Assembly (NCBI RefSeq): GCF_037076355.1 | Contig: NZ_AP026968.1 | Span: 97,001 to 161,000, forward strand | Source: Streptococcus parapneumoniae | GTDB taxonomy: Bacteria; Bacillota; Bacilli; Lactobacillales; Streptococcaceae | Length of the DNA stretch: 64,000 nucleotides | Direction of reading: 5' to 3' | Made by a program: the position numbers and the translations under genes | Part shown: positions 38,999 through 48,332 of the stretch, one piece after another | How positions within the stretch are numbered: position 1 is the stretch's first letter | Layout: the number at the start of each line of letters is the position of its first letter | Notes under the pieces: generated by a model | What the model saw: only the letters and a program-made list of their open reading frames with translations | What the model was told of the DNA's origin: nothing | The model's database searches: none

Positions 38999-41029
38999 AT
39001 GTTTGATTATAGAGCACTAGTTATTTTGATGACTTTGATGGATCATTGTGAGCTATCATTATATGAATTATCTGTTAAGGTGAGCTTACCTATAAAGGAA
39101 GTCAAAGAAGGAATAGATTATTTAGTGCCTTATCTAGCTAATAAAGGGATAGTGCTGGATAAAAAGCAAGGTCGCTATAGTTTATCAAATCGTACGAAGC
39201 AGTCTTTGACAGATATTATTAAGTCGGATGAATTGGTTTTACCAAAGTCGACTCGCTTAGCATTAATCTATCTTTACACTTTTTGCCGATTAGATTTTAT
39301 ATCGAATAATCATTACCAAGACTTTTTGAAAGTAAGTAAGAATACAACCTTATCTGATATTCAATCATTAAGAAAGATTATATTAGATAATGATTTGGAG
39401 CTAGGGTACAGTAGAGCAAAAGGTTATACTTTACACGGCTCAGAGTGGAATAAGCACCGTTTAGCTTTTCAAATGGTTAGTGAGTTGCTGGAATCCTCCA
39501 TAGGGATTTGGGGTTTGGATTATGTTTTATCCAGTTGGGGGTATTCATTAACTTATGATTTGATAAATCAGGTAGTTAAAGATTATTATGAGAAGCTACA
39601 GCTAGTACCTATTGTTAATCAATTAAAAGTTTGCCTTTTCGGTTTAGTATTCATTCTGTGTAGGTATCAAAGGGATGTTGAAAGAGTATGTCTTTCAGAG
39701 ACATTAGTATCTCCTGTTATTCAAGATATAACCACTATTTTATTGGATACAGTGGTTGATTTGGGAATTATAGATACGGTGTTTTCTGAGGATGATTATC
39801 GCTATATCACAGTTTTATTATCAAGTTGCTTTGAAGGTGAAGTAGATGTTGCTCCGGTTTACTTTAATCAATTAACAGAGGCTATTATAAGTAGAATGGA
39901 AGATATTTCTTTATTACATTTTAAACAAAGGGAAGGATTGAGAGAAAATCTTCGCCGCCACCTTATACCGGCTTACTATAGATTAAAGTTCGGCTTACCT
40001 AGTTCAAATGAATATGTATTGCATGTTAAAGAACATTATCCTGATTTATTTGAGTTAGTCAAAGATTCTTTGATGCCCTTGATGGATGCTATTGACAATC
40101 CCATACCTGATAGTGAAACAGCATATTTTGTTATCCATTTCGGAGGTTATTTAAAGAAAGCAGATACTTTGCCTCAAAAATGGTATAAAGCAGCAATCAT
40201 TTGTCCTAATGGTGTTAGTTCTTCATTGATGTTAAAAGAGAATCTATTAGCATTATTTCCTCAAATTGAGTTTATAGGAACTTCAAAGATTGATGATTTA
40301 CAGGTGAAAGCTAGTAGTGACTATGATATGGTTTTTTCTACCATAAAGGTGGAGACAGAAAAGCCAAATTATCTAGTCTCGGTTATGATGACTGAAGAGC
40401 AAGCAATACAACTAGTAGAACTAGTGTTAAAAGATTTTCCGAATTTAGAGTATGGGGATTTTGAGATTGAACAAATCCTGAATATTGTCAAAAGATATGG
40501 AATTATTACACAAGAATTGGAATTAAGATTGGCGTTAAAGAATTATCTTTATCAAAAAAATGATAGAAAGGAAATTGTACCAGTGCTAGAACAACTTATT
40601 ACCAAAGAAACCTATCAGGTTAGTTCGCAAAAATTAGGATGGAAGGAGGCGATTCGTTTAGCAGCTAAACCGCTTTTGGATCAAGATAAGATAACGGAGA
40701 ACTACCCTGAGGCAATGATTCAAAAAGTAGAAGAGTTTGGGCCTTTTATTAATTTAGGGAAGGGAGTAGCAATTCCTCACGCTCGGCCAGATGAAGGTGT
40801 GAATGAAATAGGAATGTCAATGTTAGTTTTGGAAGAACCGATTTATTTATTGGATAATCCAGAACAAGAGGTAAGATTGTTGATTTGTATTGCAGCCATT
40901 GATAATGAAAGTCATTTAAAGGCTTTGTCACATTTAACAACAATTTTAAGAGATAAAAATCATGTTCAAACTTTAATATCATCAAAAAACTATGATGACA
41001 TTGAAATGATAATTAAACAGGAGGATTAA
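38999..41029 (+). CDS. BglG/MtlR-type PRD regulator with fused EIIA domain
   Basis: A 676-residue protein. The N-terminal HTH (LSLYELSVKVSLPIKEVKEGIDYL) is followed by two PRD regions (about 180-390), an EIIB-like segment (AAIICPNGVSSSLMLKENL, about 395-490) and a C-terminal type-2 EIIA domain (about 530-676, active His in GVAIPHARPDEG). PTS phosphorylation of PRD histidines controls such activators. No separate EIIA gene exists in this operon, so the fused domain may also phosphorylate EIIB. It starts the operon for the EIIB, EIIC and transketolase genes. Confidence 0.88.
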   Translation: MFDYRALVILMTLMDHCELSLYELSVKVSLPIKEVKEGIDYLVPYLANKGIVLDKKQGRYSLSNRTKQSLTDIIKSDELVLPKSTRLALIYLYTFCRLDFISNNHYQDFLKVSKNTTLSDIQSLRKIILDNDLELGYSRAKGYTLHGSEWNKHRLAFQMVSELLESSIGIWGLDYVLSSWGYSLTYDLINQVVKDYYEKLQLVPIVNQLKVCLFGLVFILCRYQRDVERVCLSETLVSPVIQDITTILLDTVVDLGIIDTVFSEDDYRYITVLLSSCFEGEVDVAPVYFNQLTEAIISRMEDISLLHFKQREGLRENLRRHLIPAYYRLKFGLPSSNEYVLHVKEHYPDLFELVKDSLMPLMDAIDNPIPDSETAYFVIHFGGYLKKADTLPQKWYKAAIICPNGVSSSLMLKENLLALFPQIEFIGTSKIDDLQVKASSDYDMVFSTIKVETEKPNYLVSVMMTEEQAIQLVELVLKDFPNLEYGDFEIEQILNIVKRYGIITQELELRLALKNYLYQKNDRKEIVPVLEQLITKETYQVSSQKLGWKEAIRLAAKPLLDQDKITENYPEAMIQKVEEFGPFINLGKGVAIPHARPDEGVNEIGMSMLVLEEPIYLLDNPEQEVRLLICIAAIDNESHLKALSHLTTILRDKNHVQTLISSKNYDDIEMIIKQED

Positions 41030-41032
41030 ATA

Positions 41033-41317
41033 ATGTTAAAAATTGGTACAGCTTGTGGTTCAGGATTAGGTTCAAGTTTTATGGTACAGATGAATATTGA
41101 ATCTGTATTGAGTGATTTGAATGTTTCAGATGTAGAAGTTGAACACTATGATTTAGGTGGAGCAGATCCAAATGCTGCTGATATTTGGATTGTTGGTCGT
41201 GATCTAGCTGATTCAGCTAGTCATCTTGGAGATGTTCGTATCTTAAATAGTATTATTGATATGGATGAACTACGAGAATTAATTACTAAACTTTGTGAAG
41301 AAAAAGGACTTATATAG
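41033..41317 (+). CDS. PTS EIIB, ascorbate (Ula/Sga) type
   Basis: A 94-residue protein with the phospho-cysteine loop ACGSGLGSSFMV at the N-terminus, the pattern of lactose/ascorbate-class EIIB. 3 bp after the regulator. Confidence 0.9.
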   Translation: MLKIGTACGSGLGSSFMVQMNIESVLSDLNVSDVEVEHYDLGGADPNAADIWIVGRDLADSASHLGDVRILNSIIDMDELRELITKLCEEKGLI

Positions 41318-41329
41318 GAGGCTAGCGTC

Positions 41330-42676
41330 ATGATGAAGTTCATATTGGATATTGTTAGTACACCAGCTATTTTAGTAGCTTTAATTGCAATCTTAGGATT
41401 AGTTCTTCAGAAGAAGAAATTACCTGATATTATTAAAGGTGGAATTAAGACCTTTGTTGGTTTCTTAGTTGTATCTGGTGGTGCAGGAATTGTACAAAAT
41501 TCTTTAAATCCATTTGGTACCATGTTTGAGCATGCTTTTCATTTATCTGGCGTTGTGCCGAATAATGAAGCGATTGTAGCTGTAGCTTTAACAACATATG
41601 GCTCAGCTACTGCAATGATTATGTTTGCAGGTATGGTATTCAATATCTTAATTGCTCGTTTTACTCGATTCAAATATATCTTTTTAACAGGGCACCACAC
41701 TCTATATATGGCGTGTATGATTGCAGTCATTTTATCAGTTGCTGGCTTTACAAGTTTGCCTCTTATCTTACTAGGAGGATTAGCACTCGGTATTATTATG
41801 AGTATTTCCCCAGCATTTGTGCAAAAATATATGGTTCAATTAACTGGAAATGACAAGGTGGCTTTAGGTCATTTCAGTTCTTTGGGATATTGGTTGAGTG
41901 GTTTTACTGGTAGCCTTATCGGTGACAAATCAAAATCAACAGAGGACATTAAATTTCCAAAGAGTCTAGCTTTTTTACGTGATAGTACTGTTAGTATTAC
42001 TTTATCCATGGCAGTTATTTATATTATTGTAGCTATCTTTGCAGGGTCAGAATATATAGAAAAAGAAATCAGTAGTGGTACAAGTGGTCTAGTTTATGCT
42101 TTACAATTAGCAGGTCAATTTGCAGCAGGTGTATTTGTTATTTTAGCAGGTGTTCGCCTTATTTTGGGTGAAATTGTTCCAGCCTTTAAAGGTATTTCAG
42201 AGCGTCTTGTACCTAATTCAAAACCTGCTTTGGATTGTCCGATTGTTTATACTTATGCACCCAATGCAGTTCTAATTGGATTTATCTCTAGTTTTGTTGG
42301 TGGTTTAGTAAGTATGGCAATTATGATTGCTTCAGGAACGGTTGTTATATTACCAGGCGTTGTGCCTCATTTCTTCTGTGGAGCGACTGCAGGTGTTATT
42401 GGGAATGCATCTGGTGGTGTTCGTGGAGCCACTATTGGAGCATTTTTACAAGGTATTTTAATCAGTTTTCTTCCAGTCTTTTTAATGCCAGTTTTGGGAG
42501 GACTTGGTTTCCAAGGATCAACTTTCTCAGATGCAGATTTTGGTCTATCAGGAATTATTTTAGGAATGTTAAATCAATTTGGCTCACAAGCAGGCATTGT
42601 GATTGGTCTTGTTCTTATTTTAGCAGTTATGTTTGGAGTATCCTTTATTAAAAAGCCATCTGTAAAGGAGGAATAA
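41330..42676 (+). CDS. PTS EIIC, UlaA/SgaT type
   Basis: A 448-residue polytopic membrane protein, about 10-11 helices, of the ascorbate transporter family (ILDIVSTPAILVALIAILGLVLQ at the start, GGAGIVQNSLNPFG, FFCGATAGVIGNASGG). It imports and phosphorylates a sugar or sugar acid with the EIIB upstream. Pentose-pathway enzymes downstream imply a pentitol- or ascorbate-like substrate; the exact sugar is unknown. Confidence 0.9.
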   Translation: MMKFILDIVSTPAILVALIAILGLVLQKKKLPDIIKGGIKTFVGFLVVSGGAGIVQNSLNPFGTMFEHAFHLSGVVPNNEAIVAVALTTYGSATAMIMFAGMVFNILIARFTRFKYIFLTGHHTLYMACMIAVILSVAGFTSLPLILLGGLALGIIMSISPAFVQKYMVQLTGNDKVALGHFSSLGYWLSGFTGSLIGDKSKSTEDIKFPKSLAFLRDSTVSITLSMAVIYIIVAIFAGSEYIEKEISSGTSGLVYALQLAGQFAAGVFVILAGVRLILGEIVPAFKGISERLVPNSKPALDCPIVYTYAPNAVLIGFISSFVGGLVSMAIMIASGTVVILPGVVPHFFCGATAGVIGNASGGVRGATIGAFLQGILISFLPVFLMPVLGGLGFQGSTFSDADFGLSGIILGMLNQFGSQAGIVIGLVLILAVMFGVSFIKKPSVKEE

Positions 42677-42679
42677 GGG

Positions 42680-43537
42680 ATGATTTTAAGTAAAAATAGA
42701 GAAGATGAGTTAAGAAAATTTGCGACTAACATCCGATTAAATACTCTTGAAACCTTGAATCATCTTGGATTTGGTCATTATGGAGGGAGCCTGTCTATCG
42801 TAGAAGTTCTAGCAGTGCTTTATGGTGAAATAATGCCAATGACTCCAGAAATATTTGCATCGCGAGATAGAGATTATTTCATATTATCAAAAGGTCACGG
42901 AGGACCAGCTCTATACAGTACACTCTATTTGAATGGTTTCTTTGACAAAGAATTCTTATATTCTTTAAATACAAATGGAACCAAATTACCGTCTCATCCT
43001 GATAGAAATCTAACGCCAGGCATAGATATGACAACGGGCTCTTTAGGACAAGGAATTAGTGTTGCAACCGGACTTGCATATGGTCAGAGAATAAGAAAAA
43101 GTCCCTTTTATACCTATGCTATTGTTGGAGATGGTGAGTTAAATGAGGGACAATGTTGGGAGGCTATACAGTTTGCTTCTCATCAACAGTTATCTAATTT
43201 AATTGTATTTGTAGACGATAACAAAAAACAATTAGATGGTTTTACAAAGGATATTTGTAATCCAGGTGATTTTGTAGAAAAATTCTCATCATTTGGATTT
43301 GAATCCATTAGGGTCAATGGTTCAGATATTAGAGAAATTTATGAAGGGATTATCCAATTAAAACAGTCAAATAATTCATCCCCTAAGTGTATTGTATTAG
43401 ACACTATTAAAGGTCAAGGAGTTCGAGAGCTGGAAGAAATGAAATCCAATCATCATCTTCGCCCTACTGTAGAGGAGAGACAAATGTTAACTTCAGTTGT
43501 AGAAAGATTAAGTCAGGAATTGGAGGAAACAGAATGA
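42680..43537 (+). CDS. Transketolase, N-terminal (TPP-binding) subunit
   Basis: A 285-residue protein covering the TPP domain: LSKGHGGPALYSTLY, DMTTGSLGQGISVATGLAYG and the TPP-Mg motif GDGELNEGQCWEA...DDNKKQLDG. Split transketolases work as complexes with a separate pyrimidine/C-terminal subunit, here the next gene, which overlaps by 4 bp. Confidence 0.92.
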   Translation: MILSKNREDELRKFATNIRLNTLETLNHLGFGHYGGSLSIVEVLAVLYGEIMPMTPEIFASRDRDYFILSKGHGGPALYSTLYLNGFFDKEFLYSLNTNGTKLPSHPDRNLTPGIDMTTGSLGQGISVATGLAYGQRIRKSPFYTYAIVGDGELNEGQCWEAIQFASHQQLSNLIVFVDDNKKQLDGFTKDICNPGDFVEKFSSFGFESIRVNGSDIREIYEGIIQLKQSNNSSPKCIVLDTIKGQGVRELEEMKSNHHLRPTVEERQMLTSVVERLSQELEETE

Positions 43538-44465
43538 TGAGAAGTACGAAAGAATTACGACATGTGTATAGAGATTTCCTTCTAGAGGCTAACCAAAGTT
43601 ATTCTGATATAGTAGTTTTAGAAGCAGACTTGTCAAGTTCTATGGCTACTAATAATCTTGAAAAGGACTTTGGAGACCGTTATGTGAATGTTGGAATAAT
43701 GGAAGCAGAAATGGTCGGGCTTGCAGCAGGTTTATCTATTCAGGGGTTTAGACCTTATCTTCATACATTTGGCCCTTTTGCTTCAAGAAGAGTATTTGAT
43801 CAATTATTTATTTCTCTTGGGTACGCACAATTGGATGCCACTGTGATTGGCTCAGATGCAGGAGTAACGGCAGAGATGAATGGTGGAACACATATGCCAT
43901 TTGAAGAAATTGGATTGTTACGTTTAATTCCTAAATCAATCATTTTTGAAGCAACTGATGATATCCAATTTCATGAAATCTTGAACCAGACATTATACTT
44001 AAAAGGACTAAAATATATTCGAACAATTAGAAAAGCTCCAGAGGCTGTATATCAAGGTGGAGAAGACTTTTCTAAAGGCTACATTGAGTTAAGACACGGT
44101 GAAGATGTTGTAATAGTTGCTTCTGGCATAATGGTTGCTCCAAGTATTCGAGTTGCGGATGAACTGTCTAAATTAGGTTATTCAGAGGTGTGATAGATTT
44201 ATTTAGAATTAAACCGATACCAGAACAGATAAAAACAATGTTAAGTGGAAAAACTATATTTACTGTAGAAAACCACAATCAGATAGGTGGAATTGGCAGT
44301 GCTTTATGTGAATTATTCTCTGATGATGGAATAACAAAAATTCATCGGATGGGTGTTCAAGAAAGATTCGGTCAAGTTGGGAAAATGGATTATCTTCTTA
44401 ATGAGTATGGTTTGAGTGAATCGAATATAAAAGAGAAAGTTCTAGAGTTTTATAATGCAAGATAG
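43534..44465 (+). pseudogene. Transketolase, C-terminal subunit, frameshifted
   Basis: The pyrimidine-binding domain (EADLSSSMATNNLEKDF..., GIMEAEMVGLAAGLSIQG, catalytic Glu in MEAEM) is intact to residue 219, where TGA follows GYSEV. The C-terminal domain (IDLFRIKPIPEQIKTML...) continues one base out of frame from 44190 to 44465. A single base is missing around 44187-44191 (GAGGTGTGATAG). The overlapping GTG-TGA could allow reinitiation and produce two half-subunits; otherwise the enzyme is lost. Confidence 0.85.
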
Positions 44466-44523
44466 ATGTTAAATACACTTATCTGAAAGAACTTCTGTAA
44501 AAATTACATTACGTTATTTAAAG

Positions 44524-44586
44524 CAAGCGGATTAAAAGCATATTCTGGTCATCAGAAAGTGCCCTGATCCGCTTTGTTGTTTTTAA
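44524..44586 (+). terminator. Terminator of the PTS-transketolase operon
   Basis: CAAGCGGAT/ATCCGCTTTG arms separated by 34 nt, then TTGTTTTT. Confidence 0.55.
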
Positions 44587-44659
44587 TTTAAAATGTTTAT
44601 ATGTATATAGAATTTTCTGAAAATTCAAGAATTTTCTTCTGTTCATTGCTTTTAAAATG

Positions 44660-44668
44660 TGCTATAAT
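44660..44668 (+). promoter_or_regulatory. ilvD promoter
   Basis: Extended -10 TGCTATAAT (TATAAT 44663-44668), 28 bp before the start codon. No clear -35, CodY box or T-box is seen. Confidence 0.65.
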
Positions 44669-44695
44669 AGTAAAAACTGAAATGGGAGGGAACAA

Positions 44696-46399
44696 ATGAC
44701 TGAATTAGATAAACGTCACCGCAGTAGCATTTATGACAGCATGGTTAAATCACCAAACCGTGCTATGCTTCGTGCGACTGGTATGACAGATAAGGACTTT
44801 GAAACACCGATTGTGGGAGTGATTTCGACTTGGGCGGAAAATACACCATGTAATATCCACTTGCATGATTTTGGGAAATTGGCGAAAGAGGGTGTCAAAT
44901 CGGCAGGTGCTTGGCCTGTGCAGTTTGGGACTATCACTGTAGCGGACGGGATTGCTATGGGAACACCTGGTATGCGTTTCTCTTTGACATCTCGTGATAT
45001 CATTGCAGACTCAATCGAGGCGGCTATGGGTGGGCACAACGTCGATGCTTTTGTTGCTATCGGTGGCTGTGACAAGAACATGCCGGGTTCTATGATTGCC
45101 ATTGCTAATATGGATATTCCAGCTATTTTTGCTTATGGTGGAACTATTGCACCGGGAAATCTTGATGGCAAAGATATTGACTTAGTTTCTGTTTTTGAGG
45201 GGATCGGAAAATGGAACCACGGTGATATGACGGCTGAGGACGTGAAACGTCTTGAATGTAATGCCTGCCCTGGACCTGGTGGCTGTGGTGGTATGTATAC
45301 TGCTAATACCATGGCGACAGCTATCGAAGTTCTCGGTATGAGTTTGCCAGGCTCTTCATCTCATCCAGCTGAATCAGCAGACAAGAAAGAAGACATCGAA
45401 GCAGCAGGACGTGCTGTTGTTAAGATGTTGGAGCTTGGTCTCAAGCCATCAGACATCTTGACTCGTGAAGCCTTTGAAGATGCCATCACTGTAACTATGG
45501 CTCTCGGTGGTTCTACAAATGCCACTCTTCACTTGCTTGCCATTGCCCACGCCGCAAATGTTGACTTGTCACTTGAGGACTTTAATACCATCCAAGAACG
45601 TGTGCCTCACTTGGCCGACTTGAAACCATCTGGTCAGTATGTCTTCCAAGACCTCTACGAAGTCGGTGGTGTGCCTGCGGTTATGAAGTACTTGCTGGCA
45701 AATGGATTCCTTCACGGGGACCGTATCACATGTACGGGTAAGACTGTCGCTGAGAACTTAGCTGACTTTGCAGACCTTACACCAGGTCAAAAAGTCATCA
45801 TGCCACTTGAAAATCCAAAACGCGCGGACGGTCCGCTTATCATCTTGAACGGGAACCTTGCTCCTGACGGTGCAGTTGCCAAGGTATCAGGTGTTAAAGT
45901 TCGTCGTCACGTTGGTCCAGCTAAAGTCTTTGATTCAGAAGAAGATGCGATTCAGGCTGTTCTGACAGATGAAATCGTTGATGGCGATGTAGTCGTTGTT
46001 CGTTTCGTTGGACCTAAGGGTGGTCCTGGTATGCCTGAGATGCTGTCACTTTCATCCATGATTGTTGGTAAAGGTCAGGGAGATAAGGTTGCCCTCTTGA
46101 CGGATGGCCGTTTCTCTGGTGGTACTTATGGTCTGGTTGTTGGACATATCGCTCCTGAAGCTCAGGATGGTGGACCAATTGCCTACCTTCGTACAGGCGA
46201 TATCGTTACGGTTGACCAAGATACCAAAGAAATTTCCATGGCCGTATCCGAAGAAGAACTTGAAAAACGCAAGGCAGAAACAACCTTGCCACCACTTTAC
46301 AGCCGTGGTGTCCTCGGTAAATATGCCCATATCGTATCATCTGCTTCACGCGGAGCCGTGACAGACTTCTGGAATATGGACAAGTCAGGTAAAAAATAA
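44696..46399 (+). CDS. ilvD: Dihydroxy-acid dehydratase
   Basis: A 567-residue enzyme of full length. Iron-sulfur cysteines are in CDKNMPG, the [19 protein letters not shown] block and TPCNIHLHD; the catalytic C-terminal [16 protein letters not shown] motif is present. It dehydrates dihydroxy-isovalerate and -methylvalerate in valine and isoleucine synthesis. GGGAGGG precedes the ATG. Codon use is optimised like other highly expressed genes. Confidence 0.98.
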   Translation: MTELDKRHRSSIYDSMVKSPNRAMLRATGMTDKDFETPIVGVISTWAENTPCNIHLHDFGKLAKEGVKSAGAWPVQFGTITVADGIAMGTPGMRFSLTSRDIIADSIEAAMGGHNVDAFVAIGGCDKNMPGSMIAIANMDIPAIFAYGGTIAPGNLDGKDIDLVSVFEGIGKWNHGDMTAEDVKRLECNACPGPGGCGGMYTANTMATAIEVLGMSLPGSSSHPAESADKKEDIEAAGRAVVKMLELGLKPSDILTREAFEDAITVTMALGGSTNATLHLLAIAHAANVDLSLEDFNTIQERVPHLADLKPSGQYVFQDLYEVGGVPAVMKYLLANGFLHGDRITCTGKTVAENLADFADLTPGQKVIMPLENPKRADGPLIILNGNLAPDGAVAKVSGVKVRRHVGPAKVFDSEEDAIQAVLTDEIVDGDVVVVRFVGPKGGPGMPEMLSLSSMIVGKGQGDKVALLTDGRFSGGTYGLVVGHIAPEAQDGGPIAYLRTGDIVTVDQDTKEISMAVSEEELEKRKAETTLPPLYSRGVLGKYAHIVSSASRGAVTDFWNMDKSGKK

Positions 46400-46404
46400 A
46401 CTCA

Positions 46405-46645
46405 CACTCTTCGAAAATCTCTTCAAACCACGTCAACGGCGCCTTGCCGTAGGTATGGTTACTGACTTCGTCAGTTCTATCCACAACCTCAAAACAGTGT
46501 TTTAAGCTGACTTCGTCAGTTCCATCCACAACCTCAAAACAGTGTTTTGAGCTGACTTCGTCAATTTTATCCACAACTTCAAAACAGTGTTTTGAGCAAC
46601 CTGCGGCTAGTTTTCTAGTTTGCCCTTTGATTTTCATTGAGTATC
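46405..46645 (-). repeat. BOX element (multiple boxB)
   Basis: Reverse orientation: CACTCTTCGAAAATCTCTTC (boxC) at the left, about three boxB units (CTGACTTCGTCAGTT...ACAACCTCAAAACAGTG) and boxA ending TTTCATTGAGTAT at the right. Confidence 0.92.
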
Positions 46646-46675
46646 AAAAAGCAAGCCATTTTCGGCTTGCTTTTT
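46646..46675. terminator. Bidirectional terminator
   Basis: AAAAAGCAAGCC/GGCTTGCTTTTT perfect stem between ilvD and the convergent small gene. Confidence 0.9.
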
Positions 46676-46700
46676 TCATCTTTAAAAGTGATTGGTCTGA

Positions 46701-47042
46701 TTAACGAGGTGGTAGTCCAAGGGCAATACGGCCATAGCGACTGATTCGTGTGATTTTCCAAGCAGGCGACCAGGTAACTTCAACCTTGACATCTTCGATC
46801 CCCTCGATTTGTTTCAGACCTGCAACGATTTCAATAGGCAGGCTTTCGGCACAATCACAGGCGGTGTCAGTGAAGGTCATGACAATCTTGCAGAGACCTG
46901 TTTCGTCCAGATTGATTTCATAGATCAGCCCTAGATTGTAAACATCCAATTCCACATCTGTATCAAAAACCTTCTCTAGTTTTTCGATAATTTGATCTTG
47001 CAAGGCCAAAGCACGGTCATTGATTTTGATATCCTCTCTCAT
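46701..47042 (-). CDS. MIP18/DUF59-family iron-sulfur assembly protein (SufT-like)
   Basis: A 113-residue protein with the DUF59 fold (VFDTDVELDVYNLGLIYEINLD, then MTFTDTACDCAESLPIEIV, and VEVTWSPAWKITRIS). The CDCAES segment takes the place of the usual conserved Cys motif. SufT-like proteins help mature Fe-S enzymes; location next to ilvD, an Fe-S dehydratase, fits, though the genes are convergent. Confidence 0.85.
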   Translation of the reverse strand: MREDIKINDRALALQDQIIEKLEKVFDTDVELDVYNLGLIYEINLDETGLCKIVMTFTDTACDCAESLPIEIVAGLKQIEGIEDVKVEVTWSPAWKITRISRYGRIALGLPPR

Positions 47043-47165
47043 TACAGTCCCTCCACATGATAAATATCCCCTATTTTCTCATAACTCTGACAATTTGGCA
47101 AGCTTTTGATGAATTTTCTGAAAAATATGATAAAATGAAGAAAATACGGAATCAAGGGGAAGTCT

Positions 47166-48017
47166 ATGGAGCAGATTGGAAAAGTCTTTAGACAATTACG
47201 AGAGTCAAGAAATATCTCACTGAGACAAGCAACCGGGGGACAATTTTCGCCGTCTATGTTGTCCCGCTTTGAAACAGGTCAGAGTGAGCTTTCGGTGGAA
47301 AAGTTTCTATTTGCCTTGGGAAATATATCTGCCAGTGTAGAGGAAATTCTCTTTCTGGCGAGAGGTTTTCAGTATGATACAGATTCTGAGTTGAGAAAAG
47401 AAATCATAGATGTCTTGGATCCAAAGAATATAGCTCCTCTTGAGGACTTGTATCGCAAGGAGTATCAAAAGCATGTCCATTCTCAAAACAAACAGAAACA
47501 TATTTTAAATGCCATTATGATTAAGTCTTATATGAAGAGCATGGATGATACGGTAGAGTTAACGGCAGAGGAAGGGAAAGTCCTTCATGATTATTTGTTT
47601 TCTACCGAGATTTGGGGAATCTATGAACTCAATTTATTTTCAGTCAGTTCTCCCTTTTTATCTGTTTCTCTTTTTACTAGATATGTACGAGAAATGGTAC
47701 GCAAATCTGATTTTCTAATGGAAATGTCTGGCAATCGAAACCTTTTTCACACTATACTATTGAATGGCTTTTTAGCTAGCATTGAGTGTGAAGAATTTAC
47801 CAATGCCTCTTATTTTAAACGTGTTATCGAAGAGCATTTCTACAATGAAAATGAAACCTATTTCCGAATTGTCTATTTGTGGGCAGAGGGTCTCCTTGAT
47901 AGTAAACAAGGCAGAGTCAAGGAAGGTCAGAAAAAGATGGAGGATGCTGTCCGTATTTTTGAGATGCTTGGTTGTAATAAATCTGCCGAATACTATAGAA
48001 ATACGACCGATTGTTGA
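47166..48017 (+). CDS. Rgg/MutR-family transcriptional regulator
   Basis: A 283-residue protein: N-terminal XRE HTH (FRQLRESRNISLRQATGGQFSPSMLSRFETGQSEL) and a C-terminal all-helical TPR-like domain that in Rgg proteins binds short peptide pheromones. No SHP-like hydrophobic peptide ORF is evident in the flanks. GGGGAAG precedes the ATG. Its target may be the MFS gene downstream; that is inference. Confidence 0.88.
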   Translation: MEQIGKVFRQLRESRNISLRQATGGQFSPSMLSRFETGQSELSVEKFLFALGNISASVEEILFLARGFQYDTDSELRKEIIDVLDPKNIAPLEDLYRKEYQKHVHSQNKQKHILNAIMIKSYMKSMDDTVELTAEEGKVLHDYLFSTEIWGIYELNLFSVSSPFLSVSLFTRYVREMVRKSDFLMEMSGNRNLFHTILLNGFLASIECEEFTNASYFKRVIEEHFYNENETYFRIVYLWAEGLLDSKQGRVKEGQKKMEDAVRIFEMLGCNKSAEYYRNTTDC

Positions 48018-48054
48018 ATATCTGCAAACTACGAAAATAATTTGAAATTTTAAG

Positions 48055-48100
48055 CGATAGAACTATTGAGCTTTCTCAGGCCATCAAAGAAATTCTATCG
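48055..48100 (+). terminator. Terminator of the Rgg gene
   Basis: GCGATAGAA...TTCTATCG hairpin followed by TTTCTTTTTT. Confidence 0.7.
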
Positions 48101-48196
48101 TTTCTTTTTTCTCATTTTATTTGTTGCATATATTCAAAAGTTTTTCTTCTAAAATTTCTAAGTGCTATACTATAGTCATACTTCACATAAGAACTT

Positions 48197-48309
48197 ATAC
48201 TCTTCGAAAATCTCTTCAAACCACGTCAGCTCTATCTGCAACCTCAAAACAGTGTTTTGAGCAGCCTACGGCTAGCTTCCTAGTTTGCTCTTTGATTTTC
48301 ATTGAGTAT
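48197..48309 (-). repeat. BOX element (boxC-boxA)
   Basis: ATACTCTTCGAAAATCTCTT to TTTTCATTGAGTAT, about 113 bp, in the leader of the MFS gene downstream of an extended -10 (TGCTATACT, about 48160). Confidence 0.9.
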
Positions 48310-48332
48310 TTGAACAAGAAGGGAGATTATCT

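Noticed and set aside
44466..44695. T-box or other amino-acid leader before ilvD
   Set aside because: No T-box sequence or specifier stem; the extended -10 lies only 28 bp before the ATG, too close for a riboswitch.
48018..48332. SHP-type pheromone gene for the Rgg regulator
   Set aside because: No short ORF with a hydrophobic C-terminus and ribosome site was found; the gap holds a terminator, a promoter and a BOX element.
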